A DNA stretch of 64,000 nucleotides from Longispora sp040681875 (GTDB lineage Bacteria > Actinomycetota > Actinomycetes > Mycobacteriales > Micromonosporaceae): assembly GCF_040681875.1 (NCBI RefSeq), contig NZ_JBFAZP010000001.1, positions 124,001 to 188,000 of the forward strand, read 5' to 3'. The notes beneath the pieces are model-generated. The model made no database searches. It saw only the letters and a list, made by a program, of their open reading frames with translations, and was not told the DNA's origin. The translations under genes and the position numbers were made by a program. This document shows, in pieces, positions 14,500 through 22,878 of this stretch. Within the stretch, counting starts at the first letter, position 1, and the number at the start of each line of letters is the position of its first letter.

Positions 14500-16824
14500 T
14501 CACCGCCCGGCGCGCGCGGGTGGCTCCAGACCGTGCGGCCGGTCGACGCCCAGCCCGGTACCCACCTTGGGCCACAGGTCGTCCAGCCGCTCCCGGACCC
14601 GGGGATCGCCGGCGGCGGCCAGTTCACCGATCAGGTTCTTCGCCTGCTCGGTGCGGCCCACGTCGATCAGCCAGCCGATGTGTTGCCACCGCGCGGTCGG
14701 GTCGCCGGACTGGGCCGCGTCCTCCCACATCGGATCGATCTCCCCGGCCCGGCCGCGCAGGAGCAGTACGTCGCAGAGTTTGAGGCGCGCGGCCGAGTCG
14801 CCGGCCCGGATGGCGGCGCGGCAGTGCTCCTCGGCCTCGGACAGTTCGTTGCCGGCGATCAGGAGGTCCACCAGTTGCTGCCGGCAGCGGTGGTCGCCGT
14901 CGGCCGCGCCGGCGGACAGCTGGGCCTCGGCCTCCTCCGGGCGGGCGGCGGCGAGGTACAGGGCCGCGAGTCTGCGCCGGGCCGGAGCCTCGCCCCGGGC
15001 CGCGCCGTCGAGCAGGACGCGCTCGGCCTCCTCCGGGCGCTGGGAGCCGAGTTCGAGGTCGGCGAGCTGGACCCGCGCCTCCGGGTCGCCGGCGGCCACG
15101 GCCCGGGCGAGCAGTTCCCTGGCGCCCCCGACCCGGCCGGTGCGGGCCAGGAGGCTGGCGTGCTGTCGGCGGGCGGGCAGGTGACCGAGGGCCAGTGCCC
15201 GGGACCAGGCCGACTCGGCGGCGGCGATCTCCCCCGCCCGTTCGAGGCAGGCGGCCAGGTGGGCGTGGGCGTCGGGCACGTCCTGCCGTACCGCCTCGCG
15301 CCACAGCCGGGCCGCCTCCCCGGGACGGCCGCGCGACTCCAGGAGTTGCCCGAGCCGCAGCCAGGGCACAGGGTCGGCCCGGTCGAGCGCCGCGCGCCAC
15401 AGCCGTTCGCCGTCCTCGACCCGGCCCTGGTCGGCGAGCAGGTCCGCGAGCAGGTCGCGGGCGGCGGCGTGCCGGGCGGCGAGCGGGCCGAGGAGCGTTT
15501 CGGCGTCGGCGGCGCGGCCGTGCGCGGCCAGGTGGTCGGCGAGCCGGAGCGCGGACCTCACGGAACCCCGGTCGCTGGCGGCCGACCACAGGCGCTCGGC
15601 GTGCCCGTCGTAGCCGCGGTTGTACGCGCTCTCCCCGGCCCGGTGCGTGTCGTCGAGTTCGGCCAGCTCCTCGCAGGCCAGCCAGACGGAGGCGGGGACC
15701 GGGTGCGCGTCGCGGGCCGACGCGCCGTGCTGGAGGAGGTAGTCGGCCAGGACCAGGCGTCCGTCGGCGGACGGGGCCAGTGGTGCGACGGCGCCGTACA
15801 CCCGGGTGGTCGCGTGCCGCAGCGCGGCGGGCAGCCACTGCGCGGGGGTCCGGTCGGCCTCCACCTCGGACAGGTACCCGGCCGCCGCGTCCCGGAGGAA
15901 GTCGCGGCCGAGCGGGGCGCGGACCCCGATCCGGGCCGCGTCGACGGCGGCGGTGATCACGGCCCAGCTGTACGGATCGGGCGCGTTGTGCCACCGGCTG
16001 GCCAGTTCCCGCCCGAGCGCGAGCACCTGGGTCAGCTGGCCCGGCTGGGTATGCAGCGCCTCCTGGACCCGGGGGTCGCGCTCGGCGACCGTGCGGGCCG
16101 CGCGCAGTTCCCGGGCCGAGAACCGGTCGGGGATGTCGATCAGGGTGGCCCGGTTCAGCAGCCGCACCTGGTGCGCGTACTGGTCGTGGGCGCCGTCCTC
16201 GGGCAGGGTGGTGATCGCGACCCGTTCGGTGGCCGACAGGGTTCCGATGACCAGGACCCGCCGGTGCGTGTCGGCGAGCAGTTCGAGCAGTTCCACGCCC
16301 TGGTCGGGCTGGTCTGCCAGCAGGGCGCCGACGCGGTCCAGCCACACGACGGTGCGCGGCGGGCAGGTCAGGGTCCGGAGTGCCTCCAGGCTGCCGGCCT
16401 TGCGCAGTCGCCAGCGGCCGACCCTTTCGCGCAGCACCTCGTAGGCGAGCCGGGACTTGCCGCTGGCCGCGCCGCCGACCAGGAGGACGATCCCGCCGTC
16501 GGCCGTGGCCTCCGTGACGGCCCGGTCCAGGGCCGCGTGCGCGTCCCGCCGGACGTAGCCGGGCAGCGCGCCCCGGGGTGTGGTCTGGATGCCGAAGTAT
16601 CCCGGCAGGGCGCGCCGGACCCGCAGGTCCACCCCGGCGACCGGCACGAGGGTGGGCTCGCCCCGGCCCGCCAGCACCTGCTGACCGAGGCTCAACAGGA
16701 CGGCGGAGGCGATGGCCGCCGCCCAGCCGGGCCAGGGCAGTTTGACCGCCGTGGCGGCCGTGCCGGCCGCGACGAAGAACAGCGGCGTGTACCGCCACCG
16801 CGAGCGCCACCAACGGGCCAGCAC
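14500..16824 (-). CDS. Membrane-anchored P-loop NTPase with TPR/SEL1-like repeats
   Basis: The 774-residue protein has two N-terminal membrane helices (about 14-27 and 34-48), a P-loop (VGGAASGKS, 117-124), a Walker B-like segment TVVWLDRVGALL and a STAND/AAA-like body to about residue 380. From about 410 to 750 it consists of helical repeats with recurring motifs of the form A-x-LW-x-A-A and ARL-x-LADLL, resembling TPR/SEL1 repeats. GTG at 16824 lies five bases after the stop of a GTPase gene. It is the third gene of a GTPase-GTPase-NTPase operon. The partner bound by the repeats is unknown. Confidence 0.7.
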   Translation of the reverse strand: MLARWWRSRWRYTPLFFVAAGTAATAVKLPWPGWAAAIASAVLLSLGQQVLAGRGEPTLVPVAGVDLRVRRALPGYFGIQTTPRGALPGYVRRDAHAALDRAVTEATADGGIVLLVGGAASGKSRLAYEVLRERVGRWRLRKAGSLEALRTLTCPPRTVVWLDRVGALLADQPDQGVELLELLADTHRRVLVIGTLSATERVAITTLPEDGAHDQYAHQVRLLNRATLIDIPDRFSARELRAARTVAERDPRVQEALHTQPGQLTQVLALGRELASRWHNAPDPYSWAVITAAVDAARIGVRAPLGRDFLRDAAAGYLSEVEADRTPAQWLPAALRHATTRVYGAVAPLAPSADGRLVLADYLLQHGASARDAHPVPASVWLACEELAELDDTHRAGESAYNRGYDGHAERLWSAASDRGSVRSALRLADHLAAHGRAADAETLLGPLAARHAAARDLLADLLADQGRVEDGERLWRAALDRADPVPWLRLGQLLESRGRPGEAARLWREAVRQDVPDAHAHLAACLERAGEIAAAESAWSRALALGHLPARRQHASLLARTGRVGGARELLARAVAAGDPEARVQLADLELGSQRPEEAERVLLDGAARGEAPARRRLAALYLAAARPEEAEAQLSAGAADGDHRCRQQLVDLLIAGNELSEAEEHCRAAIRAGDSAARLKLCDVLLLRGRAGEIDPMWEDAAQSGDPTARWQHIGWLIDVGRTEQAKNLIGELAAAGDPRVRERLDDLWPKVGTGLGVDRPHGLEPPARAGR

Positions 16825-16829
16825 CGTGG

Positions 16830-17876
16830 CTACCAGCTGAAGATCTGCTTGAGCTTCGCCGTGGCCGAGCGGACCACGTCGGCGGACTTCTTGAAGCCGT
16901 TGCGGTCGAGGAAGTCCGCGACCCGGTTCTTGGCCTTCGCCTCGTGCCGCTCGCCGTCCCCCGTGATGACGCGGTTGCCCTTGTCCGCGTCGTCCTTGTT
17001 CTTCTTGAGCTTCTTGCGTTGCTTGCGCATCCGGTCGACCTCGTCGCGCATCGCACCCGTCAGGGCCGCGTTGCTGCGGGTCAGTTGGGCGATCTGCTTC
17101 TCGAGGTCCGCGACGCGCTGCTGTTCGCGGGCGGTGCGCTTGTTCTGGCGCTCCACGGCCTGGGCGGCGGCCTCGCTGACCGCGTTCTGCCAGGAGCGGA
17201 TGGTGTCGCCCGGCAGGTTGGCGAGCACGGCATCGAGGAGGCCGAACATGTTCCAGCCGGTCAGCGCGTCGTAGGCGATGATCTGGTCCAGTTGGAACGC
17301 CGGGGTGCCGGACCCGTGCCGCAGGTCGCGGAGGAACGCCGCCCGGGCCTGCTGCACCGCCTCCTGTTCCTGGGGGCTGGCCGGGCCGAGGGTGGTGGAG
17401 ATGTCCACCGGTTGGGTGACCCCGTCGACCTCGACGTTGAGCATCGACAGCCGGTTGAAGCCGATCACGATCCGGTTCGCGGGCACCCCGCAGTCCAGGA
17501 GCACCTTGACGGTGCGCAGGGTGGGCAGGCTGGCCGGGCGCGGCGGGGTGGTGATCACGATGAACCCGTGTGCCCGCTCCACCTGTCGGCGGTACATGTC
17601 GCGGTACTCGCGGTCGCGCTGTTTGGAGTCCCCGAAGCCCGGCAGGTCGACGATGTCGATGTTCTCGCCGCTGGCCCGCCACTGGTACAGCTGGTCCTGC
17701 GCGGTGCCCCGCTCGTAGTGGCCGACCGCGCTGACCTGCGAGCCGAACAGCGTGTTGATGGTGGTGGACTTCCCGACGCCCGTCCCCCCGCAGATCAGCA
17801 CGCACGGCTTGCGGTCCGTCGGGAAGCCTTTCCGGTAGTCGTCGATGACGTCCGACCAGTCGGTGCCGCCGGCCAT
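16830..17876 (-). CDS. P-loop GTPase with C-terminal coiled coil
   Basis: The 348-residue protein has G1 GGTGVGKST (30-38), a possible G2 Thr in ERGTAQ, and G3 DLPGFGD (77-83). The G4 position reads NRLS (141-144) instead of NKxD, so guanine specificity is not certain. After the G domain comes a charged coiled coil (about 235-295) and a basic C-terminal helix (GFKKSADVVRSA). It resembles Era/IRG/GIMAP-like GTPases more than translation factors. The upstream gene encodes a paralogue without the coiled coil. Confidence 0.75.
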   Translation of the reverse strand: MAGGTDWSDVIDDYRKGFPTDRKPCVLICGGTGVGKSTTINTLFGSQVSAVGHYERGTAQDQLYQWRASGENIDIVDLPGFGDSKQRDREYRDMYRRQVERAHGFIVITTPPRPASLPTLRTVKVLLDCGVPANRIVIGFNRLSMLNVEVDGVTQPVDISTTLGPASPQEQEAVQQARAAFLRDLRHGSGTPAFQLDQIIAYDALTGWNMFGLLDAVLANLPGDTIRSWQNAVSEAAAQAVERQNKRTAREQQRVADLEKQIAQLTRSNAALTGAMRDEVDRMRKQRKKLKKNKDDADKGNRVITGDGERHEAKAKNRVADFLDRNGFKKSADVVRSATAKLKQIFSW

Positions 17877-17901
17877 GAGCCTCTCCTTGTCCTCGGTGCG
17901 G

Positions 17902-18594
17902 TCACCGCTTCCGGCGGGTGACCAGGGAGTCGAGCGACGCGGCGACGAGCCGCCCCAGGTTCCACCCGGTACGGGCGTCGTACGGCAGCAGTTGGGCCAC
18001 GGTGACGCCGCTGCCGGGCACCCCGGCCAGGAGGTCGCGGGCGACGGCTCGTCGGAGGCGCTCGATCACGGCCAGCGACTGTTCGTCGGGCTCGCCGCGG
18101 GTGGGCAGGCGCAGCGGCGTCATGCCCTCGCCGGTCTCCACGTTCACCGTCTCGATCCGGTTGAGCCCGACCACGATGCGCCGGGGGGCGAATCCCCCTC
18201 GGATCACGTCCTTGACGACGCGCAGGGTCGGCATGCCGGCGGGGCGGGGCGGCGCCGCGATCAGCAGGACCCCGTCCACTCTGGACGCCTGGTGCCGGTA
18301 GACCGGACGGTTGCGGTGGTCGTGCGCCTTGGAGTCGCCGAGGCCCGGCATGTCCAGCAGTCGGATGCGCCAGCCGTCCAGCGTGTACAGGTGGCCCTGG
18401 ACGGAGGTCGTGCCCCGCGAGACGTGGCCCACGGCCCCCGCCCGCCGGCCCAGCAGGGTGTTGATCGTGGTGGTCTTGCCGGCGCCCACCCCACCGCCGA
18501 CCATGAGGGTGATCTCGCGCCGCCAGGGGCGGCCCGGGGACAACCGGCGCAGGGAGTCGCGCACCGCGGTCAGGTCGACGTCGACTGTCTCCAT
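17902..18594 (-). CDS. P-loop GTPase, paralogue of the neighbour
   Basis: The 230-residue protein is a bare G domain with G1 GGGVGAGKTT (33-42), a Thr-containing switch I (SRGTTS), and G3 DMPGLGD (81-87). G4 reads NRIE in VVGLNRIET, with the same Asn-Arg as its neighbour. The two share local patterns such as PPRPA-(S/G)-(L/M)-PTLR and LTGWN/RTGWN, which shows recent duplication. It is the first gene of the operon, 25 bp before the second GTPase. The pair may heterodimerise, as in septin/GIMAP-type systems; that is inference. Confidence 0.75.
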   Translation of the reverse strand: METVDVDLTAVRDSLRRLSPGRPWRREITLMVGGGVGAGKTTTINTLLGRRAGAVGHVSRGTTSVQGHLYTLDGWRIRLLDMPGLGDSKAHDHRNRPVYRHQASRVDGVLLIAAPPRPAGMPTLRVVKDVIRGGFAPRRIVVGLNRIETVNVETGEGMTPLRLPTRGEPDEQSLAVIERLRRAVARDLLAGVPGSGVTVAQLLPYDARTGWNLGRLVAASLDSLVTRRKR

Positions 18595-18703
18595 GGCGCA
18601 CCTCGCCAGCCCTGTCGGGAGGCGCTGCCGGGCCGGCGCCAGGGACCGTCAACCTAACAAGGGACCGCCGGAGGGGCCTATCGGGAAACCGACATCCGGG
18701 TAC

Positions 18704-19231
18704 CTACGTCAGCGCGGCGACGGCGCCCCAGGTCGCGAATCCGAACAGGACCGTGCCGGCCGCCGCGCCCGTCACGGCGCTCTGGGTCAACCCCGACACC
18801 CTGCTGACGGGTACGGAGGCGAGCGCCACCACGGTCAGCAGCGCGCCGAGCGCGTACAGGGACGGGCTCCGCAGCACCGGGGCCATCGGCCAGAAGTGCA
18901 CGCCGACCACCAGGCAGATCCACGGCGCGAGATAACGCTGCCGCCCCCACAGGGCGATCCCGGCGGCGCCCAGGGCGGCGATCCCGAACTCGACGCCCAC
19001 GATGATCCCGTACTGCCGCATGGCCCCCGGCTCGCCGAGCGCGGAGCCCGTCGACCAGTTCCGCCACGCGACGACCGCGCCGACGGCGGCGACCAGCAGA
19101 CTGGCCACCGAGCCGGCGGTCAGCGGGGCCTTCCACCGGGTCGGCGGCCGTTCCTGGGCCCAGCCGAACCAGCTGGACGCGAAGAAGCCCAGCACCGCCG
19201 CGGTCATCGCGCTGTCCCGCAGGTACGACAT
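18704..19231 (-). CDS. Polytopic membrane protein, unknown function
   Basis: The 175-residue protein begins MSYLRDSAMTAAVLGFFASSW and has about five or six predicted membrane helices. Between helices are WRNWSTGSALG and WGRQRYLAPW. No known catalytic motif. ATG at 19231 was chosen because the longer frame reaches into a non-coding upstream part. It is separated by 109 bp from the GTPase operon and may be unrelated to it. Confidence 0.6.
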   Translation of the reverse strand: MSYLRDSAMTAAVLGFFASSWFGWAQERPPTRWKAPLTAGSVASLLVAAVGAVVAWRNWSTGSALGEPGAMRQYGIIVGVEFGIAALGAAGIALWGRQRYLAPWICLVVGVHFWPMAPVLRSPSLYALGALLTVVALASVPVSRVSGLTQSAVTGAAAGTVLFGFATWGAVAALT

Positions 19232-19319
19232 CTCCGACCCCCATCTGTTGATCTTGTTCAACAGGCTACAGGGGGCCGTCGGCACCGTTCCGGGGAGCCG
19301 GTCGCGTCCCGGCCGCCGG

Positions 19320-20600
19320 TCACGGCAGTTCGAAGCCGCCCAGCCGCGCGTGGTACTCGTGCCCCATGTACTCCGAGTCGCTGCCGACCAGCAGCCCCCC
19401 GGGATAGGCGACCAGCGCCTCCACCCCGACCCCCCGGTCCTTGGTCGGGTTCCACGGCAGCGCCTTGCCCGTCTCGGGGTCGATCGCGCCGATCCCCACC
19501 CGGGGCACCGCGCCGGGACCCTGGCTCTTGTTGCGCCCGTAGGTGTTGTCCAGCCACTGCTGGTGGCCGCCGACGTACACGGCCGTGCCGGTGACCGCCA
19601 CCGACAGCAGCGTGTTGCCGCCCGTGTGGTTGACCCAGGTGGGCGCGTGCAGGCCGTCGCCCTCGGTCTCGAACCGGGCGGCCGTGTCGCACAGCTTGTG
19701 GGGTTCGTTGAGGTGCCCGCTGGTGACGACGACGAAGTACGAGCCGTCGGGGGCGAAGTCGAGCCCGCGCAGGTACGTGCTCGGCGACCAGATGCACGCC
19801 GAGTTCTGGTAGGCGTGGGTGTTCCAGCCGCGCAGTACCGGCAGGTCCTCCGACACGTCGACGAGCGCCAGGTTGTACCGGTCCTCGCCCTCGACCCGGG
19901 TGAACGACCCGTCGATCAGCAGCTGGGTGTCGTCCTCGGAGACGGCCATGTGCTCGACCCGGACCAGTCCGCCGGCCGGCCGCTCCAGGCCCAGTTCGAA
20001 GCCGCGGTCGGGCGCGCCGGTGGTGGCGTCGAGCCGGGCCAGCGCCGCGCGCCACACCCCGGAGATCTTGCTGAACCAGCCGGAGACGTACAGCCGGTCG
20101 CCCCGGGACACGAGGTTGTGCACCTCGCCGTCGGCGATCGTCCCCGCGAAGTCGGTGCGCACCGCGCCGGTCCGGATGTCGAGGCGGGCCAGGCCCCGGC
20201 GTTCGCCGCCGTTGACCGTGGTGAAACCGCCGCCCACGTACACGGTGCCGTCGGCGCCGGCCGCCAGCGCGTACACCGTGCCGTCGAGGTCGGGGGCGAA
20301 GTCGGGCAGGATCTCCCCGGTGCCGAGCCGGAACGCGAACACGTGCCGGCGGTCGAGCACCGCCTGGGAGAACGCCGTGCGGACCTGGGTGAAGTCCCCG
20401 CCCACGACGGCGATGTCGCCGACGACCGCGATGGCGAACACCGTGCCGTCCAGGACGTGCGGGGTCCACCGCATCGGGCGCTCGGACACCACCGAGGACT
20501 GGGCCTCGTCGGCGGTGGCCGGGCAGGGGGCCAGCAGGGCGGCGAGCGCCAGCGTGGCGGCGGTGAGCGCGCGGGGCGCGAGCCAGTCGCGATAATTCAC
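19320..20600 (-). CDS. Secreted beta-propeller protein (delta-60-like repeats)
   Basis: The 426-residue protein has a signal peptide (about 1-30, ending PATADE) and then repeated units in which VYVGGGFTTVNG, LYVSGWFSKISG and LLIDGSFTRVEG recur, each followed by LARLD-type strands. This is the pattern of delta-60/beta-propeller repeats seen in extracellular proteins. No enzymatic motif is visible. It probably binds a ligand or partner outside the cell. It ends 40 bp from an unrelated membrane gene and begins 24 bp after an MFS gene on the same strand. Confidence 0.7.
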   Translation of the reverse strand: MNYRDWLAPRALTAATLALAALLAPCPATADEAQSSVVSERPMRWTPHVLDGTVFAIAVVGDIAVVGGDFTQVRTAFSQAVLDRRHVFAFRLGTGEILPDFAPDLDGTVYALAAGADGTVYVGGGFTTVNGGERRGLARLDIRTGAVRTDFAGTIADGEVHNLVSRGDRLYVSGWFSKISGVWRAALARLDATTGAPDRGFELGLERPAGGLVRVEHMAVSEDDTQLLIDGSFTRVEGEDRYNLALVDVSEDLPVLRGWNTHAYQNSACIWSPSTYLRGLDFAPDGSYFVVVTSGHLNEPHKLCDTAARFETEGDGLHAPTWVNHTGGNTLLSVAVTGTAVYVGGHQQWLDNTYGRNKSQGPGAVPRVGIGAIDPETGKALPWNPTKDRGVGVEALVAYPGGLLVGSDSEYMGHEYHARLGGFELP

Positions 20601-20624
20601 AAAATGTACTTTATGCGAAGAGTC

Positions 20625-21956
20625 CTAGGGAGCGTCGGAGCCGCGCCGGGAGACTACGGGCGCACCGGCGGGGCCCGACTCCCCGGGCACCGCGCGTGAC
20701 GGCGGACCGGGCGCGCCGGACACCGGGGCCGGGTCGCCGGGCACGCCGCCGGTGGACGCCGGGCGGGCGGGGATCAGCAGGGCCAGCGCCGCCCCCACGA
20801 ACACGATCCCCGCGCCGAGATCCACGGTCGCCTGGACGCCCAGCACCTCGCCGAGCGTCGCCCCACCGAGCGCGCCGAGCAGCCCCGCGCCGGACTGCAG
20901 CGTCAGATACAGGGCGGAGACCCGGCCGAGGACCTCGTCGGACGTACACCGCTGGAGGTGGGTGTCGATCTCCACGAAGGCGCAGACCGCCGGCGGCCCG
21001 AACAGCGCGAACAGCACGCCGGCCGCGAGAACCCCCGGCGCGTTGAACGCCGCGAGGAACACCACGCCCAGGACGCCGAACGAGACCGCCAGCGACCAGC
21101 GGAGCGGATACCGGCCCACGATCCGCCGGCTCAGCGGCGCGCCGACCACGAAACCCAACCCCAGAGCCCCGAGCAGCAGTCCGAGGGTACGGGAGTCCGC
21201 GCCCAGCACCCCGCTCGTGTACGGCACCAGCAGCGCGGTCAGCACCGCGTTGCCCAGGAAGAAGGCCCCCGCCGCGCCGAACACCGCCGGCAGCCCGGCC
21301 GTGCGCCGGACGTGCCGCCAGCCCGCCGCCAGCTCGGCGCGGAACCGCCCGAGCACAGCGCCCTCGGCACGCGGCGGCCGCGCCGGGTCCGGCGTCCGGA
21401 TGCCCGCGATCAGCACCGCCGACACCAGGTACGTGGCGACGTCGATCGCGACCATCCACCCGAAGCCGACCAGGACGTAGAGCGCGCCGCCCAGCGGGGC
21501 GCCGACGAGGCGGACGACGCCCCGGGCCAGCGCGCCGAGCGAGTTGGCCGACACCAGGGCGGAGCCCCGGCCCACGAGGGCGGGGACGAGCTTCTGCCGG
21601 GCCGGGACGAAGAACTGGCCAATGGCGCACTCCAGGGCCAGTACCAGGTAGATCAGCCAGACCAGGTCGGCGCTGCGGACCGTCAGGAGCAGGGCCACCG
21701 CGCCCGCCCGGAGGATGTCCGCGCCGATCATCACCAGTCGGGGGCTCCACCGGTCGACCAGCACCCCGGCCAGCGGCCCGACGAGCACGGCAGGGAGGGT
21801 CTCGGCGACGACGGTCAGGCCCGTGGCCAGGGCGGAGCCGGTGAGGTGCCAGACGAAGTACGGCGCGGCGATCACCAGCAGCCAGTCGCCCAGACTCGAC
21901 AGCACCAGCCCGCCGAGCGAGAGCCGGAAATCCCGGTACCGCAACGCCTCCCACAT
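20625..21956 (-). CDS. MFS transporter, EntS-like exporter, under CIRCE control
   Basis: The 443-residue protein has about twelve membrane helices and the MFS cytosolic loop motif LAGVLVDRWSPRLVM after helix two. It belongs to the enterobactin-exporter-like MFS group common as actinomycete drug or siderophore exporters. The last 40 residues are a Pro/Gly/Ala tail. ATG at 21956 follows GGGGGAG. A perfect CIRCE inverted repeat begins 19 bp upstream of the start, so HrcA repression and heat induction are predicted. Substrate is unknown. Confidence 0.85.
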   Translation of the reverse strand: MWEALRYRDFRLSLGGLVLSSLGDWLLVIAAPYFVWHLTGSALATGLTVVAETLPAVLVGPLAGVLVDRWSPRLVMIGADILRAGAVALLLTVRSADLVWLIYLVLALECAIGQFFVPARQKLVPALVGRGSALVSANSLGALARGVVRLVGAPLGGALYVLVGFGWMVAIDVATYLVSAVLIAGIRTPDPARPPRAEGAVLGRFRAELAAGWRHVRRTAGLPAVFGAAGAFFLGNAVLTALLVPYTSGVLGADSRTLGLLLGALGLGFVVGAPLSRRIVGRYPLRWSLAVSFGVLGVVFLAAFNAPGVLAAGVLFALFGPPAVCAFVEIDTHLQRCTSDEVLGRVSALYLTLQSGAGLLGALGGATLGEVLGVQATVDLGAGIVFVGAALALLIPARPASTGGVPGDPAPVSGAPGPPSRAVPGESGPAGAPVVSRRGSDAP

Positions 21957-21974
21957 GGCAGAACTCCCCCGTCG

Positions 21975-22001
21975 TTAGCACTCTCGTGTCGAGAGTGCTA
22001 A
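21975..22001. promoter_or_regulatory. CIRCE element (HrcA operator)
   Basis: The sequence is TTAGCACTC (21975-21983), nine spacer bases, GAGTGCTAA (21993-22001), an exact match to the CIRCE consensus. HrcA binds this repeat to repress heat-shock chaperone operons. Here the nearest gene is an MFS exporter starting at 21956 rather than groES, groEL or hrcA, none of which is in the window. Confidence 0.9.
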
Positions 22002-22294
22002 CCATGCCACCCGGTTGGCGCGCGGACAAGACCCGACGGGACCGTGAACTGCGATGGATAGCGCGGGTTCGGAAAAGTGTTCTGAGTTCGCCCGAATCGC
22101 AGCCGGACATCGGACAGAGCCAGTCCGGCGACAACCGTCCATGATGGACTGTGTGGCCGGCGGGTCCGGAACCGTGCGGCCGCGCTCCTGGTTGAGGGGA
22201 TCAGGGGCACGGCCGTACGCTGGACGGGAGCCGCCGAGCCGGCGAACCACGGATCCACGCAGCCGGCGGCGTCCGGCCCTCCTGCCCGACGGGG

Positions 22295-22423
22295 CTACCG
22301 CAGAGCGCTGATCGCGGTGGCGATCGCGGTGATCAGGGTGGCGATGGCGCTCAGAAGGCCGATGACGTGGCAGGGCGTGCATCGGTCCCAGATTCGGTGT
22401 GGCCTGTTCGGCGTGACGCTCAT
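22295..22423 (-). CDS. 42-residue predicted membrane peptide
   Basis: The frame reads MSVTPNRPHRIWDRCTPCHV followed by one hydrophobic helix of about 20 residues (LLSAIATLITAIATAISAL) and stops after Arg. ATG at 22423 follows GGAAGG with good spacing. A Cys-x-x-Cys lies just before the helix. A single-helix peptide of this size could be a toxin, a regulator or a small membrane subunit; the sequence does not say which. Confidence 0.5.
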   Translation of the reverse strand: MSVTPNRPHRIWDRCTPCHVIGLLSAIATLITAIATAISALR

Positions 22424-22558
22424 GGAGACTTCCTTCCAGGTACTCGGCGGATCGGTGGCTGGGCCGGAGGACGGGAACGCCGGCCGGGCGGATCCTGACC
22501 GCCCCAGCCGACGAGCAATGGACCCCTGGCCGCGCCGGTCCCGCTCCGACCGCCGCTC

Positions 22559-22717
22559 TCAGGTGTGCGGAGGCCGGTCAGGTGGGGTGCGGTCGTGTTC
22601 GGGGCACCGGTACCCCCGTCCCCCGCACGCGGAGCAGGTGGTGATCACCCCGCCTGTCCCCTCACATTCCGCGCACTCCAGCAGCGGTCTGTTGCATCCG
22701 ATCCGGCGGCAGTTCAT
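22559..22717 (-). CDS. 52-residue DnaJ-type zinc finger protein
   Basis: The protein has seven cysteines in 52 residues and two copies of the DnaJ-like motif CxxCxGxG: CAECEGTG (15-22) and CSACGGRG (28-35), plus an N-terminal Cys3/Cys8 pair. This arrangement binds zinc in DnaJ. There is no J domain. Start is ATG at 22717. It lies divergent to the XRE-NACHT gene, with 161 bp between starts, where a shared promoter region may lie. Confidence 0.55.
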   Translation of the reverse strand: MNCRRIGCNRPLLECAECEGTGGVITTCSACGGRGYRCPEHDRTPPDRPPHT

Positions 22718-22878
22718 ACCCGGCCCCTTTGCCCTCGCCGTTGGTGTCCTACCACCAATCTGGCGGTCGACCGGGCCGGCGGCCATGCCGTGCACCGGAC
22801 ACTTTCGCTGCCATATGTGGCCGGTGGCACCGATAGGGTGGGACACGGGGGCGAAGTCACCACACAGGAGGATCAACC

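Noticed and set aside
16830..17805. Long minus-strand frame reading through the GTPase gene into the NTPase-TPR gene
   Set aside because: The upstream half is a shadow of the GTPase in another frame; the true NTPase-TPR start is the GTG at 16824.
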